A stretch of 64,000 nt of DNA from Bursaphelenchus xylophilus (lineage: Eukaryota; Nematoda; Chromadorea; Rhabditida; Aphelenchoididae). The stretch covers positions 9,114,001-9,178,000 of the forward strand of contig CAJFCV020000002.1 of the NCBI GenBank assembly GCA_904066235.2, written 5' to 3'. Within the stretch, counting starts at the first letter, position 1. Each line of letters begins with the position of its first letter. Shown here one piece after another: positions 43,158 through 55,499 of the stretch. The translations under genes were made by a program, and so were the position numbers. The notes below the pieces were generated by a model. It saw only the letters and a program-made list of their open reading frames with translations, ran no database searches and was not told where the DNA came from.

Positions 43158-46100
43158 CTGAAAATATTTCTTTTAATTTTTTTATTAAAAAAAGTCGGTA
43201 AGCAACTTAAAATTTGACTCAGTGCTATTTCCATTGGTATACGTCCCATCAGTTCACCCTGACGTCTCAAATTATCTTTTGTCATCATTTGTGCCTAGTA
43301 TAATATCAGATTGTTAGCCGTGGTACGAGCGCAATTTTGCTCCAAAAAAGGTGAAACTTGCGGTGTTAAAATTTCATCCAGTTCTCTTTCCCGCCGCTTG
43401 CTGGGGTGTACGCCTGGTATAGGTGGTATCATTTATACACTTCAACACTTTTTAGCTTGTGAAGTTTTTGTAGAACGTAATTAAACTACAACATTAGAAA
43501 AAATCTGGAATGCACATCTACAAAATTACGGGTTTTAGCTGCAGAGAACATTACAAACATCAGCCACCTTGACCAGGAAGTCATTCAATCCAAAAAAAAT
43601 TCCTATCAGGATCACACATCATCTTCGTTTGTCAATTATGTAGATGGGCATTCCAAATACAACACAATGACGCAGTTTTCAGGAATACTATCTTTTCCTT
43701 CCTCTATCTGCTTTTCTTATCTTTTCATTGTCTTCCGAAATCCTTCCGCTTAGGCTGCCTCAAAGTTTACGTTGTTATCAGCTCGGAAATTTAATAAAGT
43801 TTGATTTGAACGGACAATTTGCGGAGTTTGCGGTCGATTTTGGCGTCATGGGTGTGGCGTGCTGCAAGGAATTTTGCTGCCAGTTGAAAGTTGAGGATTA
43901 GCGTGATTAGAGGGAGTAGTCGATGTATTATATAAAGATGTCTTTTAAGACTCTTAAAAGAGCCCAAGTTCACAATGATCGTGATTTTTGTATCTTTAAT
44001 ATAATTTTCTATTCTGGTCTCATTGCTTGTCGGCGAAGTGGTAATTATAAAGCATTAAGCCAGTTTTCTCCAATTTTAAAGCCACAGGGCCACGATAAGA
44101 TTTAGACGCGAAAAGATAGACTTTCTCTTTTTTTGTTTTAGCGAGATGAGCAGAGTTAAAGTCATTTAGCTGCTCCGATAAAAATGTAATTTCATTCTCG
44201 GAACGTGCACGCAAATTTTTCTAATTTTTTAGGCATTACGCATTTTTTTCTTGAAGAAGTCTTCGTAGTGGAGCTTCTTCAAGATAAGTGCCGCTGTAAC
44301 AAAAGATTTCAAGGTTCAAGGGGCTGTAGGGGCGATTTTGGGCAATTTTTTGGAGAGACTACGCTAAATTCATGTTGCTAGCAATCAGTTAGACGCCATA
44401 TTTTTGGCCTTGGTTTTGATCTTTAAAAAATCGATTTTTTAATGAAATTTTGCTTGTCATATGCAAAAAAGGATGACAATTTTTCATACTAAAAATGTTT
44501 AGAATCCAGATTTTCTATCACCCCGATAAAACCGTCTTTTCATTCTTAAAATCCGGTTAGTCATCTTCTCCTTGACAAACATTCAAATTGTAACTTTTCC
44601 TTCCTTTCAAAACAAAATTGGACTAAAGGCCTTTGAAGTCCAAGTAAATTCCGCAAATGGAGCTATTTATTCGGACAAGTCTTATGTGTTTTTTGAAGTC
44701 CGGTTCCGTTCAGGGTCCAAGTCCGGCCCCAAGTGGATTGTTCTCCGATTAGGATGCGGGCACGACAAGGGACTTTGAAAAGTAATTCTTTGGACGATAA
44801 TGGGGGAGGGGAAACAAATTTTGCAGAAATGACGATGACCGGGGTGGTAAAACAGGGGATTAGAGACGTTAAGATTCTTGTGAAATTTGTAGTAAATTGA
44901 GATCAATTTTTTGTGTCTCATGTTAGAGGATTATTGATCGCGTTTTGCAGAAATACCAAGACTTTTGGGCTAAACATTGGATGAAATTCATAGTAACTTT
45001 AGATTTATTTTTTTGCGTTTCATATTTAGGAATTGTGGATCGTATATGTAGAAATAGCAAGATTTTAATTTGGTGAAAGTCCAAGACCTTTATGCAAGTT
45101 TTTGGCACGACAACTTTCAGTATGATTTCTAATGGAAAGAGAAGGATTTTTCCACAAAATAAATCATCTGCTCGTAGAATTGGCAGAGTTATGGCCAAAC
45201 GAAAAGCAATTTAATGTTTCAACGCTCTCCGCATATTGCGTGCTTTCTCGTCCTCAAAGCTCGTTGAGCATCATCTCGGAGCACTTGTGAAAAGCAAAAT
45301 TTTTGATTTTAGGTACATCAACGAGTATTACTATTTATTGTTTTGAATTTTCAAACTTTTTTCAAGCGCGATTAGTTCCCAGGCTCATCGTCAGTTTTTG
45401 TTTTCGGATCAAGCGAAAACCTTTGCAATGCCCTCAAGGTTAATCCCACAGTCTGTTCAGTTCAAAATCTCATTTATAACTCCTTGATTTGGCATCCAGA
45501 AGCGAGTTCAATTGTTTTTATTCCAAGCTTTTTCCTCTCTATTATACAAAAGGAGACTTAAATTTTTGCTTATTTTTTTAACAGCTTTCCTCCCTGAATG
45601 TCATTGTAAACGTTGTGTAATCCTGTCAAATCCTCAAAAACCCTGTCAAGTTCAAGTCTTCGGTTGAATGCAGCCAAATAGAACACTCGTTTTTCCGATT
45701 CAGTGGCTTATACAACCTGCTTTCGAAGGCCGCAATTCATAGAAAAAGCATGATCTTCCTCGTGTTTTTTCATTTTTTAAAAAATTTTCGTTTGAAATAC
45801 TGCCCTGCTGCCAGGCTTTATGTTCACTGCAGATTAAAGACCTTACTTTTTGTAAAAGCGGCTTTAAATTTTGCAGCCTTTTATGGTTGCAAATCTTTAA
45901 AATGTCAACTTTTTCCGGCCATGTCGTCCTATTTTTGATATCTTTGCTGATTTTATCGACCTAATTTTTGACCACAAGTGGCCAGTTATCTGTTTAAATC
46001 TCTGTGGACTTTTTAAATATGAAAGATCGTTAAGTGAATCATGCAGATTTCCGGCCGCTGGAAAGTTGATAAAAGGCGATTAAATGGCTGCAGATCATAT

Positions 46101-49100
46101 CATATTTTTTGACAGGGGAAGTGCCCCTAGTGCGACGCTCAGATTTTGATGAAACCTGGCACAAATTTAGAATATTTTTTTCCAAAATATATGCGAGAAT
46201 CGTATCTCGCGCTTTGCAAAAACTGCCCGGATTTTTATATCGAAAGTCGGCAGAAATTTGACATTTTTGCCGAATTTCGGCACGAAAAGTTTCATGTCTA
46301 TTTCTAGCATAGAGGGTAATGTTTCGACAAAAAAAACAATTTTTTCCGCTCGAGACTAGCGAAGTTATGGCCAAAAAGTGTTTTTCTCTCTTACCGCTCT
46401 TCCCTTGTTAGGATATTTTTTTTATTTTTAACCCTTTCCGGATGGGCCGGCACGTCCCGGTAAAAACGAAAAAGGTACCCTACTGAGTAACATCATAATA
46501 GTGGTTCAGCCCATCAAGCGGGGGACTTATGACAAAAAAATGTCCTAAGAGGTACTCCCATTTGACATATCACTTTTAAAGTTTTTTTGACAAGCTGTTG
46601 ATCAGAAACTACCCCTAAATTAAAGTCGAGGAGGCCTAGTATTGTTACATCCAAGAACTGTCCAAATTGGAGCACTATAGGATTTGTTATCGATTTTTGG
46701 AAATTGAATTACTCAAATTTTCATTAAAGGTTGCAGAACTTTTTTGCTATGCCTTTTAAGCACGGCAGAAACTTTCGTCATTGCAGACGAAATATTGCGC
46801 AAAATGCGGGGACCGAGAAAGAGAAAAAATTGCTTTTTGGGCTAGTAGTTTCTGCCAATCTTGCGCAGAAAAAAATTATTTTTTTTGCAAATATTTTGAC
46901 TTCAATAAGCCAGTCCAAACCCAATTTTTCAACCCAAATATGTAAATTCTATATTGCATATGTACTTTGATTGCACTTGAAAACCCATCAAGCCCCTTTT
47001 TCGAATAAAAATATTTAATTTATATCACAAAATACACAAGATTTTTCGCTTTGCAATCCGTTGAGCGGGTTCAAGCCCGGGGATTATGCAAAACAAATTG
47101 CTGAGTTCTCAGCGCTTTCTGATGCAATCCCGGTTGAGGAATGGGATTAACAGCGGCTCCTTTATGCCCTCTGGTTATTTAAATCGTTTTTTCATCTTGT
47201 TTGAATGTTTATAAACCGACTCAATGTGTACATTGCGACTTCTTTGAAACCCATGTTTGTTTTACAGTGGGATTTTTTGATTGAAATTTGGTTTGTTAGG
47301 CAGAGTTTCGGGTGTAGTTTAGAGGTGAGGGGTTGATGGGTACATTTAGAGTTAAATTGACGTTTATTTTACATTCAAATTTGGAGGTAAATCTAGGTTT
47401 TTCTCTAGAAAAGTTTATGTTTGATGCAATTGTAAGATGTGCATTAACATTTAGATAGTACCTATATATTCAAGTTGATTACAAAAGCCAATAACAGGTT
47501 CCCTTTGTCAGCCAAAAAATACTGATAACTTTAGTTTATAGTATCAGAATTCGTTCGATAGGTATTTGATAAGCTATGATGATTAAAACTAGTAGTGTGA
47601 GCTTTCTAGCGATACTCGATCTGACGCAATCGGCTGACAAAACCCCTAAAAAAAGTGTATGATTTGAACTTTAGCCCAGAATGACAAGGAAAGCTGTTGA
47701 AGTACAAAAATTCAGATTTTTTTTTCGGAAAATATTATACATCCAAACAGGCCAAACAGTCCAATAAGCTTATATTTTTTAAAATAAAAAAAACATTTTT
47801 TTTGTAAAAGTCTAGATGTGATATCAGTCTGTCGGAAAAATAACGGCGGATCGTCGCAGCAAAATGTCTCGCCTCGCCGCTGTCGCGCACCAAATCCCCA
47901 GCCGCGGCTTGCAGTCGCAAAGCGATGATGGGCGATTCCGAGGCGCGCCGATCCGCCGTTTTTTTCCCGACAGACCGATACCATCTTCGGATCGAATGTG
48001 TGCTTTTTCTGACGAGAGTATTCTTTCTGATGCGGAAGATATATAGTACCTGTATCTCGCTTGGTTTTTTTTGAATCTCGGAAAAAGTATTTCCACCTAG
48101 GCTGATGCCAATTTTCATGTTTCTATTAGCTTCAACAGCCAGCGGGTAGTGAATTAAAGAAAGAGGTCCAATTTGGAAAAAATAGAAAAATTTTTGGGAG
48201 ACCTGTTGTCCCAAAAGTAGATAATGCCATGCACCTGAATTTATCAATGGATCAGGCACATTCAATCTTTGTTATTTCGAGAAAATTCATATATGGGGGA
48301 TAAATGAGAGGATCCAGCTTCTAATCTACCTTGAATTGCAACAGATTTCAATTGCTGTTTCCAACTTCTGCAACTACCAAGCTTCAGCTTTTTAGAGGTC
48401 TTTCCCACCGCTTTGGCCCACAAATCATCCTACGGCTGTCCAGGCTCTAAACTTATGTCACTTCTCAGAATCACTTTTCTCAATTTTTTCACTGTTGTTT
48501 TTCCGCTTCTAATTTAACGCTGGTTTGAAATACAAACAACCCGGGATAACCTCGGAATTACGAGGGTCTTGAAATCTGCAACGGCGCTGTTAAACAAACA
48601 AAACGACCGTATTTTGTAACTCCTTAAAAACTTTTTTGCTCTCAATCCGTCCGTTTCTTTGGCTGCAGCGATGACTTTCAATTTTAGTTTCGGTCTTATC
48701 ATCCCCGCCCATTCCAATGCTCAAACTTATAAAGGCTCCGGCTCCTTCTTGCTTGTCAGTTATTCAATTGATTAGAAGTTTGTTGGAATTTTGATTAAAT
48801 TGCAGCAGTGTTCGGGAGCGGTTTCCGGAGGATTCGCCGACTTTTGATCTAAAAAATTCTCGAGATTCTTTGATTATGATGCAATGATTTATTAGCGGAG
48901 AAAAGGGGGTCATACTATATTTATTGTTTCGGGTTTTGAATGTGTTGTACAGTTACGATCTGGGGAGTAGTTTTTGATTTAAAGTTATACTGGAGAGTGA
49001 AGGAAGATAAGATAATTTTGTGTTTTTTTTACTGAAATTGGTTTTATGGATCCATGAAACAAAAGCAATGCAAAGCAGTTTTAACGTCTTTCCTGGACTT

Positions 49101-51464
49101 ACTTAAGGTTGCGGCTTTTTTTACAAAGAATATGTACTATGGGGGACCTGATCCAGTGGCAAAAGACGTATCATTTTGCACTCAGGACGTATCTTATGAT
49201 TTGTTGTACGGAGGTTCGCTTTGGTCTAACATTGACTCTACAGTGACGGACCTGATCCAGTGGCAAAAAACTACCATTTTGCACCCTGGAGGTATCAAAA
49301 AATGTGGCAAAATGCCTCCCTTTCCAGGTGAAAAAATTCGATTTCAAAAGCGCGCACTTTTTGTGAGGAAAAGGCCTTCAAAACGAATTTTTTTCGCTTG
49401 GAGGCATTTTGCCACATTTTTGATACTTCCCGGATGCAAAATGGTATGTTTTTTGCCACTGGACTAGGTCTGCCCAGTGCAGCATAGGAAGTGTCCCGAG
49501 CGCGACTTGCAGATTTTTGTTGAATTTGGCATGAAAATCGACTGTTGCTCACAGCAATTCTTCAATTTTTTTACCGCGGTTTGCAGAAAAGTCCCTGATA
49601 TTTAACAATTTCTTCGACGAGAGAATATACATAATGCGGAGAGCAGTCAGATTAATGCTCTAATTTCTAGTTAATACCTTTTCTTTGATCGTCTTTGAAA
49701 CTCCCGATAAGCCCCTTTAATGGAATACATTGTTCGAACTGAATTTTTCATCATTTAATCAGCCCTTAATTCTTTCCCCTATTCCTCCTTATCAAGTATA
49801 ATATAAAACATGATTTTTGATTATCCCCTTGTCGTTCCCTTACGGTCATTATTTCCCACGTCATTCCCAACAAAAATTCTGCAAATTTCTCTGCTTTCCG
49901 ATTAATTCAGGTCGTCAACCCTCCAATAAAACATTCGGTTTTACCCTACTCTTAATTTTATGATATTACCTTTGAATTTCGAACAAGCTTGGCGGGTCAT
50001 GTGAGATCAGTTCAACTTTTATGGGCTCTTAATTACAATGTTTAATTACTGCAATTCCTTAATTTATTATTACAGACGTTCCTTTTCGGAAATGCAACTC
50101 TTTACTTGATGGAAATGGGAGTTTTGGGGAGTTGAGCTTTATTTGAACTGCCAAAAATTTTTGAGATTTTTTGATTGGTTAGTAATGGAATTTTCGAACA
50201 AAAAAAACGTTGAGTTTTGGAAAGAAATGACTCTGAATTCGCGAATAAAAATTTTATAGAACGTGCCATGCATTTTTTTTTTTTTTTTGAACTAACAAGA
50301 GATGTATTCCAAGTGCGGCGCTTTCTCTAAATTTTGCACACATTTTGGACATATACCACATATCAATCTCTGAAATTTTTAGCTCGCGCTTTGCAGGGAC
50401 AGCCGAGATATTCAACAATCTTTGCGGAAGAGAGAATACAGGAAACGGGGAGAGCGGTCAGAGAGAAAAAACTTTTAAACTGTATCTTTGCCAGTGTCTC
50501 GCGGAAAAAAATTTATTTTTTGTAAAAACTTTACCCTCTACGGTAGAAATGGGCATGAAAGTTTTCATGGCAAAATTCGCAAAAAATATCACATTTTTGC
50601 TGACTTTAGATCTAAAAATCTCGGACGTTGTGCCAAGTTTCACCAGAATCTGAGCGTCGCACTTGGGGTATTTCCCTTGTAAAGTAAAGGTCGATGACTC
50701 ACTTTCTGGTTGCCTTCAAATATACTATGCATAAAATCTGAGCCTTGCATTTTCAGCGTTTTTATGTCAATTTCCCCGCTTTCCTCAAAGTCTCACAATG
50801 TCAGCTTTAAGCCGCGAGTTGTTTTGGCGGGGTTTTTCGCTTTTAAAGGTCTTTAAAATTTCCATCCGGCCACACTTTTCCTTTCCCATGAGCCTAATGT
50901 ACTTGTCTCCATCCACAGATAAGTATGCCCTTTCAAATTCCAAAGTATTTTGATATTATTTACTGTAATCTTTAATGGACATGTCTCTAAAAGCTTTTCT
51001 GCTCCAGCAAAAAATTATTTTCTATTTCATCCCGAAAAATGGAAAACAAAAAAAACGAGAGCGCTGAGAACGGCCTTGGATTAGAAGCGGGACGATCGCG
51101 CTGGGATCGTCCGCTTTTTTGCGATGGCAGACGCGAAAGGTCGGGGCCATGTTTTATTCCCATTTTTTATTCCAATCTCATTTTTCCGGAGTCTTCGAAT
51201 TTTTTATTATAATTTCAGCGTCTTTTAAAAATTTTTCGTCGAAAGAAAAAAACGGAAAAAGTGGAAAGTTTAGGGACAAAGAATCCTTTCGGCCAGATGG
51301 CTATGATTAAGAGCGTTTTTTTGGAATGTTTAAGAAGAAGTTGTGTAATTAGTCGGCAGAATTTTAAAATGTGCTCACTTTTATTGACTATAATTCTATT
51401 TTATTTTTTTTGCGATTTTTTTTGAAAAAAAATTTTAAAAATAAAAAAAATATTTTTTATCTTA

Positions 51465-51913
51465 CAGGGGAGGTACCCCAAGTGCGACGCTCAGATTTTG
51501 ATGAAACTTGGCACAAATTTAGAATAATTTTTTCCAAGATATATGCGAGAATCTTAGCTCACGCTTTGCAGAAACAACCGAGATTTTTAGATCGAAAATC
51601 GGCGAAAATTTGGAACTTTTTGCCGAATTTCGGCGTCAAAATGTTCATGCCGATTTCTACCGTATAGGATAATGTTTCCACAAAAAATCAATTTTTTCCG
51701 CACGAAACTAGCAAAGTTATGGCCAAAAAGTGGTTTTCTCTCTGACCGATCTCCACGTTTAGCGTGCTCTCTCGGCGGCAAAAATCGTTCAACATCTCGA
51801 CGGCGCTTGCAAAGCGCGAGCTCAGACTTTCAGGAATTGGTGTCTAGTCTACGCCCGACACGTCCGCAAAATTTAAAGAAAATCTGAGCGTCGCACTTGG
51901 GGTACTTCCTCTG
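51465..51913. mobile_element. PIF/Harbinger-like MITE, complete copy
   Basis: Begins CAGGGGAGGTACCCCAAGTG after TTA and ends in the inverse before TTA. It is the same family as 27029-27486. Confidence 0.75.
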
Positions 51914-52576
51914 TTAGAAATATTTTAGATGGTAAAATATCTGATTTTATCGATTTTTTTTGAATATTTGAAACGCTAAAAAATTTAAAAAAGTTTTTAA
52001 AATTTTAAGTCCAAAAATAAATATTTTATTACAAGGAAGTTGATCTTAATTGGCAGCCTGAAATGCCAAGAGGAAATGCCAGAAAAAAGTTATTTCCCGG
52101 ATTACTGTTTTTCCTCTTCTACTTTGCACTCTCATATACACCATATAAAAAATAAAAAAACAAAGATTTTTAACAAAATTCAGCCAAATTTTTGCTTTTG
52201 TCTAGACATGTTCTAATCTGACACCCGAAGAATTTTATTGCCTTGGCAAAAGCCTAACCGTTTTGACCGATCAAAAAACGGCCAATTGATCGATCAAGGG
52301 CGCTAATGGGAAGGGGGTTTCATGGGGTGAGGAAAAGGGAATTGTTGGCAAAAATATTTGCAAAGCCTGACGAGAACAATGTTTGCTTTTTGCTATTGCC
52401 GGCTTCTGTTCTCGTTATTAGTTTCGAATATTTTTTTTCTTTATTTGGGTCCCTACGGGAAAATTTCCGAAATAATTTATTAAAAGCTTGAGACAAAAGA
52501 AACGTTTAGCTTAACCAGGCAACATATTAAACTTTACAGGCCAAAATTTGATCCTAAAAATTGTCGGTTGAACTTA

Positions 52577-52940
52577 GACATGGCTCGTCGGCCGGCCCGG
52601 GCCGAGATTTTCGGCCTGAAGGGTTCCGGCCGGCTCGACCCGTTTCAAATTTTCCGTCGGCCCGGCCCGTTTTTAATTTGCTTCGGCCCGGCCCGGGCCG
52701 GCCCAATACTGTGTTCCATAGCTATCTAAAAACAAAAAACCCCTTAAAAAACCAATTGTGTCTTGACTTTATTTTCATTATCAAACCCAATTTTCACTTC
52801 GAGATTCTGGATTTTAAATATTCCGGGCCGGGCCGGGCCGAAATTTCGGCCCGGCCGACGGGCCGGAAATGGCCGGCCCGGCCGATCTGAAATCGGGCCG
52901 ACGGGCCGAAATTTCGGCCCGGCCCGGGAGCCATGTCTAC
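52577..52940. mobile_element. GC-rich foldback element, GACATGGCTC ends
   Basis: Mirror ends GACATGGCTCG and GAGCCATGTC enclose alternating GGCCCGGCC and GGCCGGGCC blocks around an AT-rich centre. TTGAACTTA lies on both sides (52568-52576 and 52941-52949), suggesting an 8- to 9-bp target duplication. Confidence 0.7.
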
Positions 52941-53678
52941 TTGAACTTATAAGGGCGGCCATGATATTCAACAATCGCCTGAGGGTATGGAAAATAAGAG
53001 GAGGCGGCTTGAAAATATTATTGTTTTTTTTGGCTATATGTTTATTTGCGTACTTTTCGAGGGAAAAGTAATTATTGATACGAAAGTTGTCCCCCCGAAC
53101 CGGGAGGAATGCTAATTTAAAGTTGGAATCCAAAAAAAATTAATGAATTTTTGGCAATTTCGGCCTAAAAATCTCTTTCTTTTTTTAAACAGAACAAAAA
53201 TCTGGCATGTGGCTTGAAATATCTTATTATAATTGCGAAATTTCATCAAAATTGCGCCATCTTACATAATATGAGTCTGTCGGGAAAATTGTGAGCGCTC
53301 TATCGCATCGAAAATCGCTTCTCTGCCATGAAAATAAATTGTGTCGCGACAAAATTAAATTGCTTTTATTTCTGATTTAGAATATGGAAAAATTAACCAC
53401 TCAATTTTGGTTTTTAAGGGCGAAAAAACCCTCATGTCAGAATTTCGCAACACCAGGCAAATGCCTTTTTGACCAAGTTTCTACCAATTCAAAAGTTTTG
53501 TTTGTAGCTAAAGTAAAACCTGACATCTTGACAAGCCTTAAAATATCAAATTTGATTAATACCTTGATAGTAGTTCATATGTAAAAAAAGAGCATTTCCG
53601 TGGTGTTTCGAGAAGGCTTCTGAGGGGGTTTTTGCCCTTACAAAGCTAAATTGAGTAGCTAAGTTTTACTTATTCTGA

Positions 53679-54127
53679 CAGGGGAAGTACTCCAAGTGCG
53701 ACGCGCAGATTTTCTTTAAATTTTGCACACACGTCGGGTATGAACTAAATATCAATTCCTGAAAGTTTTAGCTCGCGCTTTGCGGGCGCCGCCGAGATAT
53801 CGAACGATTTTTGCCGCCGAGAGAGCACGCTAAACGTGGAGAGCGGTCAGAGAGAAAACACCTTTTTGGCCATAACTTTGGCAGTTTTGTGCGGAAAAAT
53901 TTGATTTTTTGTAGAAACATTATCTTTTACGGTAGAAATAGGCATGAAACTTTTCGTGCCGAAATTCGGCAAAAAGTCCTAAATTTTCGCCGACTTTCGA
54001 TCTAAAAGTCTCGGTTGTTTCGGCAAAGCGCGAGCTAGGATTCTCGCATATATCTTAGAAAATGTTGTTCCAAATTTGTGCCAAGTTTCGTCAAAATCTG
54101 AGCGTCGCGCTTGGAGTACTTCCCCTG
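53679..54127. mobile_element. PIF/Harbinger-like MITE, complete copy
   Basis: Ends CAGGGGAAGTACTCC and inverse with TGA on both sides. It is closest to the copy in Ly6 gene 4. Confidence 0.75.
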
Positions 54128-55499
54128 TGAGTTTTGCAATTTTCTGAATTAAAAAAATTTTGCGATTTTTTTGATACATGCCTCGACCTGTAACTCCGTA
54201 CACATAGACGTACTTTTCCTTGTTAAAAATTAATTTTTTTTTGGTCTTTACCGAAGCTGCCATTTCCCCTGAAGTTACATCTATAGCCTTTCCATTTTTG
54301 CAAACCATTTTTCTCGAATTGTTTTCTTCCCAGTAATCAACAAAAATTTGAGCCGCAAATCTCGCCAACATTCAGCGAATTACTTGTTTTTCTTTCATTC
54401 TTTCTCCCCCTTGATCGTAATATATATTCCCTCCTTCCAGAAGAGGAGGGGGGGGAGAGAAAGCGATCGGTCAGCGATTTGGAGGAGTCGAAAACAAGAG
54501 CCGAATGATGATTAGGTCCTTCCCTTTATCTTTGTTTCATCCCAAAGCCTATTTTTCCTCTTCTTTTCTCGCTCAATGACCGGTCATTTCTCCTACCCGG
54601 CCGGGGGCTCGGGTATTATCATGCGTGACATGCGGGTCAAATTTATGGGTGTGGTTTTGGTGGTCGGAGTTTGAGAATTTTTTGATTTTTTGGTCATTTT
54701 TTTTTATTCCACTGGAGAATTTGAAGTGGCAGGAAGGATTTCTGAGAACTTTAAAGTGATATTTTCACGGAAATTTTGTTTTTTTTTTTCGATTTTTTTG
54801 ATTTTTTGAGAGAAATTTTTGATACTTTTGGATACCAAAATTTCGAAAAAGCATCAAATTTAGTCAATTTTTGATAAAAAAATGGCATTTCATCCTGAAA
54901 AAAGTTTTTTTTTTTGGTTTTTCAAATTTTTTTCTTTCAATTCAGACTACCTTTCAAATCTACGTAGACAAAATCTTTATCCACCAAATTTCCACCGCAA
55001 TTCGAAGCGAATTCGGCCTAAAAATAATTCTGACGCAAGTCTCTTCTTTTATATTTTAAAGTCGGATTGTTCTTGGACTTGGGCGTAATCATTACAACAA
55101 AATTTTTTTTTTCAATTTTTTAAATTCCGGATATCTGCAGAGAGAAGAGAATGAGAAAATGAAGGCAGCGGAAGGCAATTTCTCAACAGTATTTATAGTT
55201 TTCGGTGATTATCAAAGGTTGCTATCTCAATTTATGGCCATCAGAGATCTTTTTGATGAGAAATCCGTCAAAACATTAGGATTGGGGGGAAATTGCAGTG
55301 ATTATTAGTGACTTTCAATCATTTGTTTTGGGTTCGAAAATCGTATTTATATGGGTGATAAAACTTTGAGATTTTTTTGAGAAAAAATTTTTTTTTGATA
55401 CTTTTTGATACTTTTGAGAAGTTTTTTTCGCTTATTGCTTATTTTTTATTATTAAAATTAAGATCTTTAATTTAAATTTGAATTATTTTCAGGGCCCCG

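Larger units (their letters stand above)
43300..55480. other. Gene-poor, repeat-rich interval
   Basis: I could not support any gene over 12 kb. Long frames lack splice context or family marks, or lie in repeats. Recognised repeats: a partial GTGCGACGCTCAGA MITE from 46113 and another at about 50298-50677, complete ones at 51465-51913 and 53679-54127; a small CAGTCTGTCGG element at 47825-47977; CAGTGG-family pieces at 49137-49220 and 49243-49478; a GGCCGGCCCGGGCC foldback at about 52577-52940; and part of the CAAGGGAAGTAC element near 53400-53650 and 54170-54225. The rest is AT-rich with long A and T runs. Confidence 0.6.

Noticed and set aside
44572..44778. 68-residue plus-strand frame (KAFEVQVNSANGA...)
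   Set aside because: Mildly protein-like, but no exon partners, start context or family signal were found.
47735..48265. 176-residue minus-strand frame
   Set aside because: It runs through the small CAGTCTGTCGG element and AT-rich sequence, with no motif or splice support.
52561..53133. Frames rich in Gly, Pro, Arg and Ala on both strands
   Set aside because: They derive from the GGCCGGCCCGGG palindrome.
54248..54371. Minus-strand stretch reading LARFAAQIFVDYWEENN...
   Set aside because: It looks coding-like but is isolated next to Harbinger-like repeat sequence. It may be a relic of an element gene, which I cannot show.
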